From an uncultured Roseateles sp. (GTDB taxonomy: Bacteria > Pseudomonadota > Gammaproteobacteria > Burkholderiales > Burkholderiaceae): a DNA stretch of 37,407 bases. A model generated the notes under the pieces. It was not told the DNA's origin and did not search any database. It saw only the letters and a program-made list of their open reading frames with translations. This document shows positions 23,118 to 30,904 of this stretch, piece after piece (the first letter of the stretch is position 1; the number at the start of each line of letters is the position of its first letter). Location of the stretch: contig CAMLKW010000017.1 in assembly GCA_946480605.1 (NCBI GenBank), positions 1 to 37,407 on the forward strand, written 5' to 3'. Made by a program: the position numbers and the translations under genes.

Positions 23118-24071
23118 TCAGGCGTCGCCGCTGGAGGCCTGGCGCCGGCCGCTGCGGCGCTCCTTGTCGGCGGCCTTGTCGGCCTCGCGCTGTGCCTGCT
23201 TGCGCGCTTCGTCGTCGGCAGCGGCCTGGCGCCAGGCCGTCATTTCCTCGGGCGTCTCCAGCGTGATGCGGCCCAGCAGACCCTGTCGGTAGTCGATCAG
23301 CAGCGCCTCGGCGGCCTTGTGCATCTGCACGCCGCCGCCGCGCACCTTGGCGCCGCGCTTCAGGCCGATGGCCTCCAGCACGGCCTCCTCGTCGCCCAGC
23401 TCGGCCAGACCGTAGCGCTGCTGCAGCGCCTCGGGGTAGCGGCGCTTCAGCACCTGGATCAACTCCAGCGCCACCTCGGCTTCGTCGAAGGCGTTGCGGC
23501 CGATCGCGCCGCTGGCGGCCAGGTGGTAGCCACTCTGCTCGATGGCGATGCGCGGCCACAGCATGCCAGGCGTGTCGAACAGGTAGAAGCCGTTCTCCAG
23601 CACGATCTTCTGCTCGGTCTTGGTGATGCCGGGCTCGTCGCCGGTCTTGGCGGCGCGCTTGCCGACCAGGGTGTTGATCAGCGTGCTCTTGCCGACGTTG
23701 GGGATGCCGCAGATCAGCACGCGCAGCGGCTTGGCGAGGTCGCCGCGGTTGGGCGCCAGCTCGCGACAGGCCTTGACCAGTGCGCGCGCCGGCGCCTTGT
23801 CCCCCGCATCCAGAGGGATGGCGCGGGTGTGGGGCTGGGCGTTGTAATGCGCCAGCCAGGCTGCGGTCTGGGCCGGATCGGCCAGGTCCTGCTTGTTCAG
23901 GATCTTCAGCGCCGGCCGGCCGGTCGTCAGCGCGGCCAGCAGCGGGTTGCTGCTGGAGCCGGGCAGGCGGGCGTCGAGCAGCTCGATGACGACGTCCAGC
24001 CCCGCCTTGACGCGATCCTTGATCGCCTGGCGGGTGGAGTTCATGTGGCCGGGAAACCAGTGGATGGGCAT
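23118..24071 (-). CDS. ylqF: ribosome biogenesis GTPase RbgA/YlqF
   Basis: 317 residues. A circularly permuted GTPase: G4 NKQD (59-62) precedes G1 GIPNVGKST (122-130) and G3 DTPG (166-169). The N-terminus MPIHWFPGHMNSTRQAIKD and the LDARLPGSSSNP motif (32-43) are characteristic of the YlqF/RbgA group. In Bacillus, RbgA acts late in 50S assembly, near the peptidyl-transferase centre. The C-terminal helical domain is followed by a charged Lys/Arg/Gln tail (about 285-317) that may contact rRNA. It is transcribed alone, with 143 nt to paralogue B downstream and 108 nt to the cold-shock-domain gene upstream; I see no further features in those spacers. Confidence 0.93.
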   Translation of the reverse strand: MPIHWFPGHMNSTRQAIKDRVKAGLDVVIELLDARLPGSSSNPLLAALTTGRPALKILNKQDLADPAQTAAWLAHYNAQPHTRAIPLDAGDKAPARALVKACRELAPNRGDLAKPLRVLICGIPNVGKSTLINTLVGKRAAKTGDEPGITKTEQKIVLENGFYLFDTPGMLWPRIAIEQSGYHLAASGAIGRNAFDEAEVALELIQVLKRRYPEALQQRYGLAELGDEEAVLEAIGLKRGAKVRGGGVQMHKAAEALLIDYRQGLLGRITLETPEEMTAWRQAAADDEARKQAQREADKAADKERRSGRRQASSGDA

Positions 24072-24179
24072 GCGGCGAAGGTTCTGGGGATTGCTGGGGC
24101 GCGGATTTTCAGGGCTTACATCCGGTTGCCCGGGTGCCTGCGCATGGCCCCAACATTGTCATGTCGTTGTGGAGTGAAC

Positions 24180-24584
24180 ATGAGATTCCAAGGAGTACTG
24201 AGCGCATGGAACCCGGATGCAGGGCACGGCCGCATCCGGCCGTCGGGCGGCGGCGAAGAGGTCTTCGTGGCCCTGGCTGCCTTCCCGATGGATGGTGACG
24301 GGCCGCGCCTGGACGAGGCTTTGAGCTTCGAAATTGTGACGGGCCGTGACGGTCGCAAGCAGGCCGTGGGGTTGAAGCGCCTGCAGACGCCCCGGGTCAA
24401 CCCGGCGCTGCGCGAGGCCTCCGGTATCGGCCAGTTGAGGCTGCGCAAATCGCAGAAGCGGCGGCGCATGGGCATGGCGGCGGGCGCCGTGGTCGCGTTG
24501 GCGCTGGTGCTGGCGCTTGGTGGCGCGCGGCTATGGCCTCCGGCTGCGGTCAGCGGCGAGGTGCCGGTCGGCATGAGGCGCTGA
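24180..24584 (+). CDS. cold-shock-like domain protein with a C-terminal membrane segment
   Basis: 134 residues from the ATG at 24180, with GGAGTG about 5 nt upstream. The N-terminal 70 residues form a cold-shock/OB-like fold (MRFQGVLSAWNPDAGHGRIR and EEVFVALAAFP), although the RNP1 aromatic residues are replaced (GHGRIRP instead of GFGFI), so nucleic-acid binding may be weak. A basic stretch (LRLRKSQKRRRMG) and one hydrophobic segment (AAGAVVALALVLALGGARLW, about 99-118) follow, ending in a short tail. It resembles the CSD-plus-DUF1294 proteins, but only one membrane helix remains. Function unknown. A bidirectional terminator follows. Confidence 0.75.
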   Translation: MRFQGVLSAWNPDAGHGRIRPSGGGEEVFVALAAFPMDGDGPRLDEALSFEIVTGRDGRKQAVGLKRLQTPRVNPALREASGIGQLRLRKSQKRRRMGMAAGAVVALALVLALGGARLWPPAAVSGEVPVGMRR

Positions 24585-24602
24585 GCCGCCAACAAAAAAG
24601 AA

Positions 24603-24622
24603 AACGCCGCAGATGCGGCGTT
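24603..24622. terminator. bidirectional Rho-independent terminator
   Basis: AACGCCGC-AGAT-GCGGCGTT is a perfect 8-bp stem with a 4-nt loop. On the minus strand it is followed by TTCTTTTTTG, a strong T-run that would end the chemoreceptor/TonB-C transcript. On the plus strand it is followed by CTTTAAAG, a weaker T-run ending the cold-shock-domain gene. The stem lies between their convergent stops. Confidence 0.9.
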
Positions 24623-24659
24623 CTTTAAAGCCTGCGAGATGCGGGCAGGTCAGGGGTGA

Positions 24660-24977
24660 TCAGTCTTCGTTCTTGAAGACCAGCTTGACCTCGTGGGTGG
24701 CTTTCTCGCCGGGCTCGAACTTCCACTCCATCAGCGCTGCCTTCACGGCGCGGTCGAACACGCGCTTGGGCTCGGCTTCGACGATCTCGACGTCGCTGAC
24801 CTTGCCATCGGCTTCGATGATGAGTTTGGCCTTCACGGAGCCGGTGGAGATGCCCTTCTTGGCGGCCTCCGAGGGGAACTCGGGCGGCACCTTCTTGACG
24901 ACCTTGGGGGCGGCCTGGGCCGCCAGGGCCAGCATCAGGCTGGCGGCGAGGATGGTGGCGGAACGCAGGAATGACAT
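24660..24977 (-). CDS. exported TonB C-terminal-domain protein
   Basis: 105 residues. The signal peptide MSFLRSATILAASLMLALAAQA is followed directly by a TonB C-terminal fold: PPEFPSEAAKKGISTGSVKAKLII and GKVSDVEIVEAEPKRVFDRAV, then WKFEPGE. The membrane anchor and proline-rich spacer of true TonB are absent, so it cannot energise receptors alone in the usual way. Stand-alone periplasmic TonB-C proteins are common in Burkholderiales, with unknown roles. AGAGG lies 8 nt before the ATG. It is 35 nt downstream of a chemoreceptor gene on the same strand and ends at the terminator, so they probably share a transcript. Confidence 0.88.
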   Translation of the reverse strand: MSFLRSATILAASLMLALAAQAAPKVVKKVPPEFPSEAAKKGISTGSVKAKLIIEADGKVSDVEIVEAEPKRVFDRAVKAALMEWKFEPGEKATHEVKLVFKNED

Positions 24978-25012
24978 GGCAGACCTCTCGACGGATGGTT
25001 GGCTGATGGCGT

Positions 25013-26560
25013 TCAGGCCGCGCGGAAGAAGCCGACGGCTTCGATGAGGCGGGTGGAACTGTCGCGCAGCGCGTCGGCCGAGCGGCTCAGCTCGCCCACC
25101 AGGCTGGTGTTCTGCTGCGTGGCCTTGTCCAGCTCGTTCATCGCGCCGTTGACGACGCCCACGCCCGTGGCCTGTTCCTGGGCCGAGTGCGAGATCTCCT
25201 CGATCAGCTGGCCCATGTTGTTGACCTCGTCCACGACGCTGCGGATGGTGACGCCGGCGTTGTTGACCAGCGTGGTGCCGTTCTCGACCTTGACGGTCGA
25301 TTCCTGGATCAGCACCTTGATCTCCTTGGCGGCGCCGGCCGAGCGCTGGGCCAGCGCGCGGACTTCGGCGGCCACCACGGCGAAGCCGCGGCCGTGCTCG
25401 CCGGCGCGGGCGGCCTCGACGGCGGCGTTCAGCGCCAGGATGTTGGTCTGGAAGGCGATGCCGTCGATGACGCCGATGATGTCGCCGATCTTCTTGGAGC
25501 TGGCGCTGATCTCTTCCATGGTCTCGACGACCTTGGACACCACCGAGCCACCGTTGCTGGCGGCCTGGCGGGCCGTCACGGCGATGCCGGCGGCGCGACG
25601 GGTCAGGTCGCTGGCGCCCTTCAGCGTGGAGGCGATCTGCTCCACCGACGCGGCAGTGTTCTGCAGGCTGGCGGCGGAGCGCGTGGTGCGCTCGGCGAGG
25701 TTGGAGTTGCTGTCGGCGATGGAGCCGGAGTTGGAGGCCACCTCGCTGGCGGCGGTGGACACGTCGCGCAGCACGCCGGACAGCGCGTTCTGCATGTCCT
25801 TCATTGCCTGCAGCATCTGGCTCAGCTCGTCGCGGCCTTCGACCTTGATGTCCTGCGTCAGGTCGCCGGCGGCGATGGCCTCGGCGGCCTGCTGGGCCTT
25901 GCGGGCCGGGCCCACGATGGAGCGGGCGATGACCAGGCCGCCGCCGATGCCGATGAGCACGGCCGCGACGACCAGCGCGGCGGTCAGCATGACGGAGAAG
26001 CGGGCCAGGCTGACGCCGGAAGTCGCCAGCGCCTTGCCGCTGTCGAACTGGATGTCGACCAGCTTCTTGATGCCGCCCTGCAGGGCCGCCTGGGCGGGGC
26101 GCAGGTCGGTGATCAGGCTTTCGCGGGCCTCGTCGGGGCTGCCGTCGGTCTGGATCTTCAGGAACTTGTCCAGCGCCGCGATGAACTTGACCTTGTGGGC
26201 GCGGGTCTCGGTGACGCTGGCCTTCTCCTCGTCGCTGACGACGGCGGCTTCGAGCGCCTTGAGCTGCTTCTCGCTCTCATCGGCGGCGTCGGCAATGGCC
26301 TTCTTCGCCTTCTTGATGGCGCCGGCCGTGTCCAGCAGCAGCAGGTCGCGCACCGCGCTGGCGATGACGTTGACCTGGCTGTCCAGCCCATTCGCGGCGC
26401 CGATCTTCACGAGGCTGGAATTGGCGGTGTTGTCCAGATCCTTGGACAGGCGATTGGCGTTCATCGCGCCGTACACACCGATGCCTATCAGCAGCAGGAT
26501 CAGCAAGCCGAAGCTCACGGCCAGGCGCTGGCCAATGCGCAATTGCGTCAGGAAGTTCAT
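25013..26560 (-). CDS. methyl-accepting chemotaxis protein (Tar/Tsr type)
   Basis: 515 residues from the ATG at 26560 ([20 protein letters not shown]), with AAGGA about 10 nt upstream. Upstream in-frame starts to 26671 are less likely, because the receptor's normal cytoplasmic N-terminus begins here. TM1 is about 12-32, followed by a four-helix-bundle periplasmic sensor to about 188. TM2 is about 189-212, then HAMP ([20 protein letters not shown]) and the signalling coiled coil with tip [20 protein letters not shown]. Unlike the receptor at 3116-4897 it ends at [11 protein letters not shown], with no xWxxF tether. The ligand is unknown. The 214-nt spacer upstream to the cytochrome stop holds a short dyad (CGTGAA/TTCACG near 26735) and no gene. 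Confidence 0.94.
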   Translation of the reverse strand: MNFLTQLRIGQRLAVSFGLLILLLIGIGVYGAMNANRLSKDLDNTANSSLVKIGAANGLDSQVNVIASAVRDLLLLDTAGAIKKAKKAIADAADESEKQLKALEAAVVSDEEKASVTETRAHKVKFIAALDKFLKIQTDGSPDEARESLITDLRPAQAALQGGIKKLVDIQFDSGKALATSGVSLARFSVMLTAALVVAAVLIGIGGGLVIARSIVGPARKAQQAAEAIAAGDLTQDIKVEGRDELSQMLQAMKDMQNALSGVLRDVSTAASEVASNSGSIADSNSNLAERTTRSAASLQNTAASVEQIASTLKGASDLTRRAAGIAVTARQAASNGGSVVSKVVETMEEISASSKKIGDIIGVIDGIAFQTNILALNAAVEAARAGEHGRGFAVVAAEVRALAQRSAGAAKEIKVLIQESTVKVENGTTLVNNAGVTIRSVVDEVNNMGQLIEEISHSAQEQATGVGVVNGAMNELDKATQQNTSLVGELSRSADALRDSSTRLIEAVGFFRAA

Positions 26561-26774
26561 GCGAGTCAGATCCTTGTCCGGTGGTACTTCGGGTGTCGGC
26601 GGCGTCATTGCCGCCTTCATCCCAACGATGACTTTAGGCTGGGTGGGCCGTTTTTTGCCGGGCCTAAGCATGGCCCGCGCGCAGTGTGTCGCGACCTGTG
26701 ACGATTTGAATCCTGGCTGCCAGGGTCGGCGTGAAGTCGTTCACGACGACCCCCACGACCGCGGGCTTGTCGTG

Positions 26775-28055
26775 TCAATGTGCCGCGGTTGCGGTGCGCA
26801 GGCGCAGCACCTCGACGCTGTCGACCTCGCCCGCGTGGTGACCCCAGGCCTGGCGCAGATGGCTGGCCAGGGCGGCCAGTTCGTCTGCGTCCAGCACGCC
26901 GGCAAAGGGCGGCATGCCGTAGGGGCGCGGATGGCCCGGCGTGGCCGGCGCGTAGCCGCCACGCTCGATGACGCGGATCAGGTTGGCCGCGCTGGCCTGC
27001 GTGACGATGCGGCTGCCGGCCAGCGCCGGGTAGGCGAGGGCGCCGGCCTCGTCGCGCCGGCCTTCGCCGCGCTCGCCGTGGCAGGCCATGCAGTGGTCGC
27101 GGTAGAGCGCCGCGCCGCGTTCGCGCCGGCGCGGGTCCGGCCGGGCGGGTTCGGGCCGCGCAGCGCTCTGCTCGGGCAGCGCTCGCAGATAGGCGCTCAT
27201 GGCGCCCAGATCCGCGTCGTCCAGCGCGGCGGTGCTGCCCAGGATGACCTCGGCCATCGGGCCTTGTGCCGTGTGGCCGTCGGCGTGGCCGTCGCGCAGC
27301 CAGCGTCGCAGCGTGGCGTCCGGCCAGCGTTGCACGCCGGCCTCGGCGGGGTCCAGCAGCGACGGCGCCGTCCAGCCCAGGCCCACCAGCAGGCCGCCAC
27401 GGAAGTCGGCCGCGCCCCGGTCGCCGCCCAGAGCGTCGCGGCCGGCGTGGCAGGCGCTGCAGTGCGCTAGGCCCTGGCTCAGGTAGGCGCCGCGGTTCCA
27501 GGCGGCGTCGCGCGCCGGGTCGGGCTGGTAGACCGCCGGCCTGAAATACAGCGCCCGCCAGGCGGCGATGGCTAGCTGGCTGCCGTAGAGGCCGCGCAGC
27601 TCGTGCTCGCGGCGCGGCGCGCTGACCGGCGGCTGCGTCCGCAGCCAGGCGTGCAGCGCGTCGGCGTCCTCGCGCGTGACGAGGGTGGTGTTGGTGACCG
27701 GGTGGGCCGGCAGCAGCAGCCGGCCGTCGCGGCTCTGGCCCAGGTGCAGCGCGCGCCAGAAATCGTCGGTGCTCCAGCCGGCGAGGCCGGTGGCGTCGGG
27801 CGTCAGGTTGGACGAGAACGCCGTGCCGAATGGTGTCGGGATGGCCCGACCGCCGGCCAGCCGCTCGCCGCCGCGGGCCGTGTGGCAGCCGGCGCAGTTG
27901 CCCACCGCGGCCAGATAGGCGCCGCGCTTCAGGTCCACCGGCGTGACGGACCGCGGGGTCGCATCCGGCAGGTTGCGCTGCCAGGCCAGCAGCGCCGCGG
28001 CGGCTGCGGCCAGGGTCAGGATCAGCAGCGTCAGCCCGGTCAGCAGCCGCTTCAT
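26775..28055 (-). CDS. triheme c-type cytochrome
   Basis: 426 residues with an N-terminal hydrophobic anchor or signal (MKRLLTGLTLLILTLAAAAAAL). It has three heme-binding CxxCH sites: CAGCH near residue 55, CSACH near 205 and CMACH near 320, each starting a cytochrome c domain. The layout matches the triheme cytochrome subunit of membrane alcohol/aldehyde/gluconate dehydrogenases, which pass electrons from the periplasm to ubiquinone or a terminal oxidase. No dehydrogenase subunit is adjacent, so its electron donor is unknown. The ATG overlaps the stop of the diheme cytochrome gene (ATGA), so the pair is co-translated. Tail DSVEVLRLRTATAAH. Confidence 0.92.
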   Translation of the reverse strand: MKRLLTGLTLLILTLAAAAAALLAWQRNLPDATPRSVTPVDLKRGAYLAAVGNCAGCHTARGGERLAGGRAIPTPFGTAFSSNLTPDATGLAGWSTDDFWRALHLGQSRDGRLLLPAHPVTNTTLVTREDADALHAWLRTQPPVSAPRREHELRGLYGSQLAIAAWRALYFRPAVYQPDPARDAAWNRGAYLSQGLAHCSACHAGRDALGGDRGAADFRGGLLVGLGWTAPSLLDPAEAGVQRWPDATLRRWLRDGHADGHTAQGPMAEVILGSTAALDDADLGAMSAYLRALPEQSAARPEPARPDPRRRERGAALYRDHCMACHGERGEGRRDEAGALAYPALAGSRIVTQASAANLIRVIERGGYAPATPGHPRPYGMPPFAGVLDADELAALASHLRQAWGHHAGEVDSVEVLRLRTATAAH

Positions 28056-28747
28056 GGCAGGCCCCCGCAGCGCACCGGGGCCGGCGCGGGCAGGGCGGGA
28101 GCCGAGTGCGCATCGGCCGGCATGGGCTGGCCGGCGAGGAACTGCGTCATCGCATTGATCTCGGCGACGGTCAGCGTCTTCGCGATCTGGGCCATGCAGT
28201 CAGGCGCCTGGGCGCGGCGCTGGCCGCTGCGCCAGGCACCCAGCTGTCCGTTCAGGTAGTCGCGCGACAGGCCCAGCAGCCCGGGCACGCCGGGTTGGGT
28301 GCCGGTCAGGCGCTCGCCGTGGCAGGCGGTGCAGGCGGGCAGCTTGCGGGCCGCGTCACCCTGGCGGATCAGTTGCTCGGCGCGCGCCAGCTCGGGCGCG
28401 GGCAGCGTGGGTCGCTGCGGCGGCGGGTAGGGCAGGTCCAGCGACGCGAAGTAGCCGGCCAGCTCCTTCAGGTAGGCGTCGGACAGCGGCGCGACCAGCT
28501 CGCTCATCAGGCCGTAGTCGCGCCGGCCGTCGCGGAAGTTCAGCAACTGGTTGTACAGATAGCCGGCCGGCTTGCCCGCCAGGCGCGGGTAGTATCCATC
28601 GGGCGCGGCGCGGCCTGACCGGCCGTGGCAGCCGGTGCAGGCCATGGCGCGCTGGGCCAGCGTGTCGGGAACGGGCAGGGACTGGGCCGTGGCCGCCGCG
28701 GCCAGCAGGCCCAGCACGGCGACGAACGAACGGATCGAGGGGGGCAT
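28052..28747 (-). CDS. diheme cytochrome c, c4-like
   Basis: 231 residues from the ATG at 28747 (MPPSIRSFVAVLGLLAAAATAQS); a GTG 21 nt upstream is possible. A Sec signal precedes two CxxCH sites, CTGCHG (about 37) and CTACHG (about 140), in two similar domains. Each domain has a YPRLAGKPAGYLYNQLLNFRDG-type or GLLGLSRDYLNGQLGAWRSG segment, typical of cytochrome c4. Such proteins shuttle electrons in the periplasm to terminal oxidases. It is the first gene of a two-gene unit with the triheme cytochrome. The proline-rich tail (SAPALPAPAPVRCGG) contains an extra cysteine. Confidence 0.92.
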   Translation of the reverse strand: MPPSIRSFVAVLGLLAAAATAQSLPVPDTLAQRAMACTGCHGRSGRAAPDGYYPRLAGKPAGYLYNQLLNFRDGRRDYGLMSELVAPLSDAYLKELAGYFASLDLPYPPPQRPTLPAPELARAEQLIRQGDAARKLPACTACHGERLTGTQPGVPGLLGLSRDYLNGQLGAWRSGQRRAQAPDCMAQIAKTLTVAEINAMTQFLAGQPMPADAHSAPALPAPAPVRCGGLP

Positions 28748-28792
28748 GGCCCGCCATCTTGCCTGCACCGGTGGCCGCCGGTAAGGAGCAGA

Positions 28793-30205
28793 TCAGGCGG
28801 ATTGCGACCGTATCAGTTCGCCCAGCCGGGCCACTGCGGCGGCCAGCGCGGGCGTCCAGGGCTGGCCGAAGTTGAGCCGCAGGCAGTGCCGGAACGCGCC
28901 GTTGGGCGAGAACAGCGGTCCCGGGGCCAGGCTGATGCCCTCGGTCAGCGCGGCGCGTTGCAGGACCAGGCTGTCGAAGCGTTCGGGCAGCGTCACCCAC
29001 AGGAAATAGCCGCCCTGTGGCTGTGTCACGCGGGTGCCCGGCGGGAAGTGCTGCAGCAGCGCGGCCCGCAGGGCCTGCTGCTGCGCGGCGAGCGCTCGGC
29101 GCAGCGCGCGCAGGTGGCGCTCGTAGTTGCCCCCTTCCAGATAGTGCGCGACGGCGGCTTGCGCGGGCCAGGAGCCGGACAGGCTCTGGCTGAGCTTGGC
29201 GCGCCGCAGGGCCGGCGCGAAGCGGCCCGCGGCCACCCAGCCGACGCGGTAGCCGGGCGCCAGCGTCTTCGCGAACGAGCCGGCGTGCAGCACGCCGCCC
29301 GTGGTCGAGTAGGCCTTGGCGGGCAGCGGCGGGTTGCCGTCGTGCTGCAGCTCGGCGTAGACGTCGTCCTCGATGAGGGGGATGCCGCGGCGTTCCAGCA
29401 GCTCGGCGAGGGCGCGCTTCTTCTGCGGCGGCATCAGGCTGCCCAGCGGGTTCTGGAAGCTGGTCATCAGCCAGCAGGCCGTGGGCGAGTGGCGGTCTAT
29501 CAGTGCGGCCATCGCATCCAGGTCGGCGCCCTCGACCGGGTCGGTGGGCACCTCCACCGCACGCAGCCCCAGCCGCTCCAGCGCCTGCAGCGCGGCATAG
29601 AAGCACGGGGATTCGACCAGCACGGCATCGCCCGGCCGGGTCAGCATCTGCAGCGACAGGTTCAGCCCCTCCAGCGCACCGTCGGTCAGCACGATCTCGT
29701 CGGGCGAGATGCTCATGCCCAGCCGCAGGTAGCGCAGCGCGATCTGGCGCCGCAGGCCCTCGTGGCCGCCGGGCAGTTGCTGCGTCAGCTCGGCCGGGTC
29801 CAGCCGGCGGCTGCCAGCGGTCAGCGCGCTGCGCAGCTTGTCGAAGGGGAACAGCGACGGGCTGGGGAAGGCCGAGCCCAGCGGCGCATGGATGTCCTGT
29901 CCGCCCGTGCCGAGCAGCTGGAAGACGAGCTCGCTGACGGCGACGGGCAGCGGCTGCTGCGCCTCAGCGCCCGTGGCAAGGGAGGCGGGCGGCGCGACGA
30001 AGTAGCCGGAGCGCTCGGCGGCGCGCACCAGGCCGCGGGCTTCGAGCAGGTGGTAGGCCTGGAAGACGGTGGCCGCGCTGCAGCCGCGGCTGGCCTGCGT
30101 GCGGCGCACCGAGGGCAGCCGGTCCCCGGGGCGCAGCGCGCCGCCGGCGATCAGCCGGGCCAGATCGTCGGCCAGCCGGCGGTAGCGGGGCGGGTCCGCG
30201 CTCAC
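28793..30205 (-). CDS. MocR-type regulator (GntR winged helix fused to an aminotransferase domain)
   Basis: 470 residues from a GTG at 30205 that overlaps the yggS stop as GTGA. The N-terminal GntR winged helix (YRRLADDLARLIAGGALRPG, LPSVRRTQASRGCSAATVFQAYHLLE) is joined to a fold-type I PLP domain. Motifs include SFQNPLGSLMPPQKK, LIEDDVYAELQ and the PLP lysine in AGSFAKTLAPGYRVGW; the usual Ser of SFSK is Ala. MocR regulators use PLP or a PLP adduct as effector to control genes such as pdx or transporter genes. Translational coupling to yggS, the PLP-homeostasis protein, suggests a link to vitamin B6 status. The targets are unknown. Confidence 0.9.
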   Translation of the reverse strand: MSADPPRYRRLADDLARLIAGGALRPGDRLPSVRRTQASRGCSAATVFQAYHLLEARGLVRAAERSGYFVAPPASLATGAEAQQPLPVAVSELVFQLLGTGGQDIHAPLGSAFPSPSLFPFDKLRSALTAGSRRLDPAELTQQLPGGHEGLRRQIALRYLRLGMSISPDEIVLTDGALEGLNLSLQMLTRPGDAVLVESPCFYAALQALERLGLRAVEVPTDPVEGADLDAMAALIDRHSPTACWLMTSFQNPLGSLMPPQKKRALAELLERRGIPLIEDDVYAELQHDGNPPLPAKAYSTTGGVLHAGSFAKTLAPGYRVGWVAAGRFAPALRRAKLSQSLSGSWPAQAAVAHYLEGGNYERHLRALRRALAAQQQALRAALLQHFPPGTRVTQPQGGYFLWVTLPERFDSLVLQRAALTEGISLAPGPLFSPNGAFRHCLRLNFGQPWTPALAAAVARLGELIRSQSA

Positions 30206-30876
30206 CGCGCGCCGAAGATGGCCGAGCCGACGCGCACCATCGTCGAGCCAGCCTGGATGGCGTCTTCCAGGTCGGCACTCATGCCCAGCGACAGCGTGTC
30301 CAGCGGCAGGCCCTCGGCCTTCAGCGCCTCGAACAGCGCGGCCATGGCGCGGTGCTGGGCCAGCGCGCCCGGGCCGGGCTCGGGGATGGCCATCAGGCCG
30401 CGCAGTTGCAGCCGCGGTAGCGCGGCGACCTGGCGGGCCAGAGCGGCGACGTCGGCCGGCAGCAGGCCGCTCTTGCTGGCCTCGGCGCTGATGTTGACCT
30501 GCAGGCAGACGTTCAGGGGCGGCAGCCCGGCGGGGCGCTGCTCCGAAAGGCGCTGCGCGATCTTGAGCCGGTCCACGCTCTGCACCCAGTCGAACTGCTC
30601 CGCCACGGGCTTGGTCTTGTTGGACTGCAGCGGGCCGATGAGGTGCCACTCGATCCGGTCGCGCAAATCGGGCAGCTCGGCGATCTTGGCCAGGCCCTCC
30701 TGCACGTAGTTCTCGCCGAAGGCGCGGGAGCCGGCCGCGAAGGCTTCCCGCACCGCGCTGGCGGGGAAGGTCTTGCTGACGGTCAGCAGCTGTACCGCGT
30801 CGGGTGGACGGCCGGCTGCGACACATGCCGCAGCGATGCGGTTTTTGGTGGCTTGGAGGGAGTCTGAGATCGCCAT
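30202..30876 (-). CDS. yggS: PLP homeostasis protein YggS/PLPBP
   Basis: 224 residues from the ATG at 30876 (MAISDSLQATKNRIAAAC). A TIM-barrel PLP-binding protein: lysine in LLTVSKTFPA, then FGENYVQEGLAKI, WHLIGPLQSNKTK, VNISAEASKSGL, LMAIPEPG and the C-terminal GMSADLEDAIQAGSTMVRVG. The family binds PLP and balances B6 vitamers and amino-acid pools; no catalytic reaction is established. Divergent from pilT with only 28 nt between the starts, a conserved arrangement in beta- and gammaproteobacteria. Upstream in-frame starts (to 30915) would overlap pilT and are not used. Confidence 0.95.
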   Translation of the reverse strand: MAISDSLQATKNRIAAACVAAGRPPDAVQLLTVSKTFPASAVREAFAAGSRAFGENYVQEGLAKIAELPDLRDRIEWHLIGPLQSNKTKPVAEQFDWVQSVDRLKIAQRLSEQRPAGLPPLNVCLQVNISAEASKSGLLPADVAALARQVAALPRLQLRGLMAIPEPGPGALAQHRAMAALFEALKAEGLPLDTLSLGMSADLEDAIQAGSTMVRVGSAIFGAR

Positions 30877-30879
30877 AAT
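30874..30879 (+). promoter_or_regulatory. possible -10 box for pilT
   Basis: CATAAT lies 25 nt before the pilT ATG and overlaps the yggS start codon on the other strand. The 28-nt divergent spacer leaves no room for two separate promoters, so at least one must extend into coding sequence. Confidence 0.35.
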
Positions 30880-30904
30880 CAGCCGAGCACTTACGGGCAC
30901 ATTC

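Noticed and set aside
26720..26760. Terminator downstream of the cytochrome operon (CGTGAA/TTCACG dyad)
   Set aside because: The stem is only 6 bp and no T-run follows in the minus direction, so it is too weak to call.
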